From Streptomyces laurentii (lineage in GTDB: Bacteria > Actinomycetota > Actinomycetes > Streptomycetales > Streptomycetaceae), in assembly GCA_002355495.1 (NCBI GenBank), contig AP017424.1:3286001-3350000 (forward strand): a stretch of DNA of 64,000 nucleotides, in the 5' to 3' direction. Under the pieces are notes generated by a model. The model did not search any database. It saw only the letters and a program-made list of their open reading frames with translations, and was not told the origin of the DNA. Shown in pieces: positions 62,675-64,000 of this stretch. Made by a program: the position numbers and the translations under genes. Position 1 is the stretch's first letter, and every line of letters starts with the position of its first letter.

Positions 62675-62703
62675 CTTTGAGATCCTCAAAGCCCTTCTTT
62701 GAG
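62675..62703. promoter_or_regulatory. CTTTGAG inverted repeat upstream of the leader peptide
   Basis: CTTTGAG-ATC-CTCAAAG (62675-62691) is a perfect inverted repeat, and another CTTTGAG half-site follows at 62697-62703, 22 bases from the first. It lies 23 bases before the leader-peptide start, in promoter position for the symporter transcript. Confidence 0.6.
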
Positions 62704-62765
62704 AAGGGGAGGGGCCGCACCCGTCCCGCATCGGCGCGAAACCGCCCGCGGAGCACCGGAAAACG

Positions 62766-62813
62766 CGGAACACCCCAGGCGGGAGCCCATGGGGCCCCAC
62801 CCGGGGTGTTCCG
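62766..62813. terminator. Hairpin after the DUF4229 gene
   Basis: CGGAACACCCC (62766-62776) pairs with GGGGTGTTCCG (62803-62813), and the interior can pair further. It lies 80 bases beyond the DUF4229 stop on the minus strand. Confidence 0.7.
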
Positions 62814-62893
62814 GTGAGTGTGAGGAAACTTACGCGCGCCTTACGTCCGTTTCCGTACGCGCGCGTGCGGCGCGAGTGGCGCGCCTGGCGTGC

Positions 62894-63160
62894 TTACGCC
62901 GCGTCCTCGGCGGAACGGTTCGCCTCGAAGCGGCCCTTCGCCCGGTCGACCTTCTGCACGATCTCGACGCTCATCTCGTCGCGCTGCTTGCGCAGCAGCA
63001 CGAAGCTGAGCGGCGCGGAGACGACCACCGAGAGCACGAGGACCCACAGCATGTTGGAGTCGCCGAGACCACGCGGCAGCACTCGCGCGTAGACCAGGCC
63101 CCACAGCACGAGGAAGCTGCCGGCGAAGATGCCGAGGCGCATCAGGGTGTAGCGGAGCAT
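62894..63160 (-). CDS. DUF4229 small membrane protein
   Basis: An 88-residue protein with two hydrophobic segments (about residues 6-24 and 33-52) and a charged cytoplasmic C-terminus with V-L-L-R-K-Q-R-D-E-M-S, the DUF4229 pattern. ATG 63160 follows GGAGGAA. The function is unknown. It is usually found near menaquinone genes in Streptomyces, as I recall, which fits the probable MqnE tail at the window edge. Confidence 0.85.
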   Translation of the reverse strand: MLRYTLMRLGIFAGSFLVLWGLVYARVLPRGLGDSNMLWVLVLSVVVSAPLSFVLLRKQRDEMSVEIVQKVDRAKGRFEANRSAEDAA

Positions 63161-63270
63161 GCGAGTTCCTCCCATACCGGACGAGCGTCTTCTCCAGTGA
63201 AGCACGCGCGCGTACGGCACCCGGGGGCGGGGGCCTCAAGCGGGCCCCTCGTAAGGAATAATCTCCACCC

Positions 63271-63804
63271 ATGACCCTTACCTTTGAGCTCGATCCGGCC
63301 ATCGACCCCGCCCTGCGCGACGGTGTCCTCGCCCTCTGGGCGGACGTCTCCAACGCGGGCGGCGCCGTCGGCTACGTCCCGCCCGTCACTCCCGGGGAGA
63401 TCCGCCCGGCGCTGCTGCGGCACCTGCTGGCGATGGAGGAGGGCGGCACCCGGCTGCTCGTGGGCCGCGACGAGGACGGCGCGATAGCCGCCACCGCCTT
63501 CTTCACGTACAACAGCCACCCCCTGATGTCGCACTGGGCGTGGCTGTACACGGTGATGGTGCACCCCCGGTACCAGGGCAAGGGGTACGGACGCGACCTG
63601 ATGGCCGCGGTCGAGCGGGCGGCCCGGACCGGCGAGGGCTTCGGGCACGTCGAGGCGATCCGGCTCACCTGCCGCGGCGGCCTCGGCCTGGAGAACTTCT
63701 ACGCGCGGGCCGGCTACAAGGAGGTCGGCCGCGTCCCGGCCGCCATCCGGGTGGCCCCGGGTGACGACCGCGACGACGTCATCATGCTGCTGACGCTGGA
63801 CTGA
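63271..63804 (+). CDS. GNAT family N-acetyltransferase
   Basis: A 177-residue single-domain GNAT: L-Y-T-V-M-V-H-P-R-Y-Q-G-K-G-Y-G-R-D-L-M contains the acetyl-CoA loop Q-G-K-G-Y-G, followed by N-F-Y-A-R-A-G-Y-K-E-V-G-R-V. The substrate is unknown. It stands between the DUF4229 gene (divergent) and the convergent mqnE-like gene. Confidence 0.92.
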   Translation: MTLTFELDPAIDPALRDGVLALWADVSNAGGAVGYVPPVTPGEIRPALLRHLLAMEEGGTRLLVGRDEDGAIAATAFFTYNSHPLMSHWAWLYTVMVHPRYQGKGYGRDLMAAVERAARTGEGFGHVEAIRLTCRGGLGLENFYARAGYKEVGRVPAAIRVAPGDDRDDVIMLLTLD

Positions 63805-63829
63805 GCCCCCGCGCGTACCGGCCGCGGCG

Positions 63830-64000
63830 TCAGACCCGCATCGGCTGCGGCGACTCGCGGCGGCCGGCGTCCGGGCCCGGGTACTCGCGGATGATCTCGT
63901 ACCGCGTGTTCCGCTCGACCGGCCGGAAACCGGCGTCCCGGATGAGTTCGAGCAGGTCGTCGCGGGTCAGCTTGTTCGGGGTGCCGTAGTTGTCGGCATC
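63830..64000 (-). CDS. mqnE: Probable aminofutalosine synthase MqnE, C-terminal end (cut by window edge)
   Basis: The last 56 residues of a minus-strand protein: T-P-N-K-L-T-R-D-D-L-L-E-L-I-R-D-A-G-F and P-V-E-R-N-T-R-Y-E-I-I-R-E-Y before the stop. The L-I-R-x-A-G-x-x-P-V-E-R-x-T pattern is typical of the C-terminus of MqnE, the radical-SAM enzyme that starts or extends the futalosine route to menaquinone. The catalytic part is outside the window, so the name is tentative; the related MqnC is the main alternative. Confidence 0.6.
   Translation of the reverse strand, partial: DADNYGTPNKLTRDDLLELIRDAGFRPVERNTRYEIIREYPGPDAGRRESPQPMRV

Overview
The window is high-GC actinobacterial DNA, almost certainly from a Streptomyces chromosome. 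The evidence is codon usage, many GTG/TTG starts, paired WhiJ-type XRE/DUF397 genes, an FbiC fusion enzyme, an AfsR-type SARP regulator with a small AfsS-like protein, and an AfsK-type kinase. FbiC, AfsR/AfsS, AfsK and the apparent MqnE tail look like conserved chromosome. Much of the rest is accessory.

Layout. 0-15 kb: a DUF397 tail, an ADP-ribosylglycohydrolase-like protein that lacks the usual metal ligands, a secreted subtilase, a LuxR-type regulator, fbiC (coenzyme F420 deazaflavin core), an F420-type LLM oxidoreductase, a GNAT and an APC permease. 15-24 kb: a catabolic-looking set (aldehyde dehydrogenase, N-acyl-D-amino-acid deacylase-like amidohydrolase, two LLM oxidoreductases, SDR, amidohydrolase). 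24-28 kb: afsR, afsS and a previously unremarked secreted 49-residue peptide that carries the same DMHA-type motif as AfsS. 28-32.4 kb: acyl-CoA ligase, thiolase-like/OB-fold pair and enoyl-CoA hydratase. 32-36 kb: small membrane and secreted proteins, an ECF sigma factor with a downstream membrane protein, and a helix-turn-helix/zinc-ribbon gene. 36.9-43.6 kb: an island bounded by remnants of that gene. It carries an albusnodin-like acetylated lasso-peptide cluster (precursor, cyclase, fused RRE-protease, acetyltransferase), an XRE/TPR regulator and a ricin-type lectin. 43.6-50 kb: a membrane protein, a dehydrogenase fragment, an M64-type metallopeptidase with propeller repeats, and an XRE/DUF397 pair. 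50-54.6 kb: an ATPase of the anti-sigma type, afsK and a class II glutamine amidotransferase. 55-60 kb: a VOC protein, TetR, F420-type nitroreductase, a frameshifted acyl-CoA dehydrogenase and a second thiolase-like gene. 60-64 kb: a PNPOx-like flavoprotein, a DAACS symporter preceded by a Cys-rich leader peptide, a DUF4229 protein, a GNAT and the C-terminus of probable MqnE.

How parts work together. Nine copies of a 15-bp palindrome, CTGACGnnnCGTCAG or one/two mismatches from it, sit only in front of the acyl-CoA/LLM/amidohydrolase genes at 19.8, 21.7, 23.8, 30.0 and 58.8 kb. They tie these dispersed genes into one probable TetR-family regulon for an unidentified CoA-linked catabolic pathway, which may use F420. 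AfsK, AfsR and AfsS form a known phosphorylation-driven antibiotic regulatory chain. Here afsK is about 23 kb from afsS, with the accessory genes in between. All names rest on reading the sequence and on remembered family features; no database search was run.
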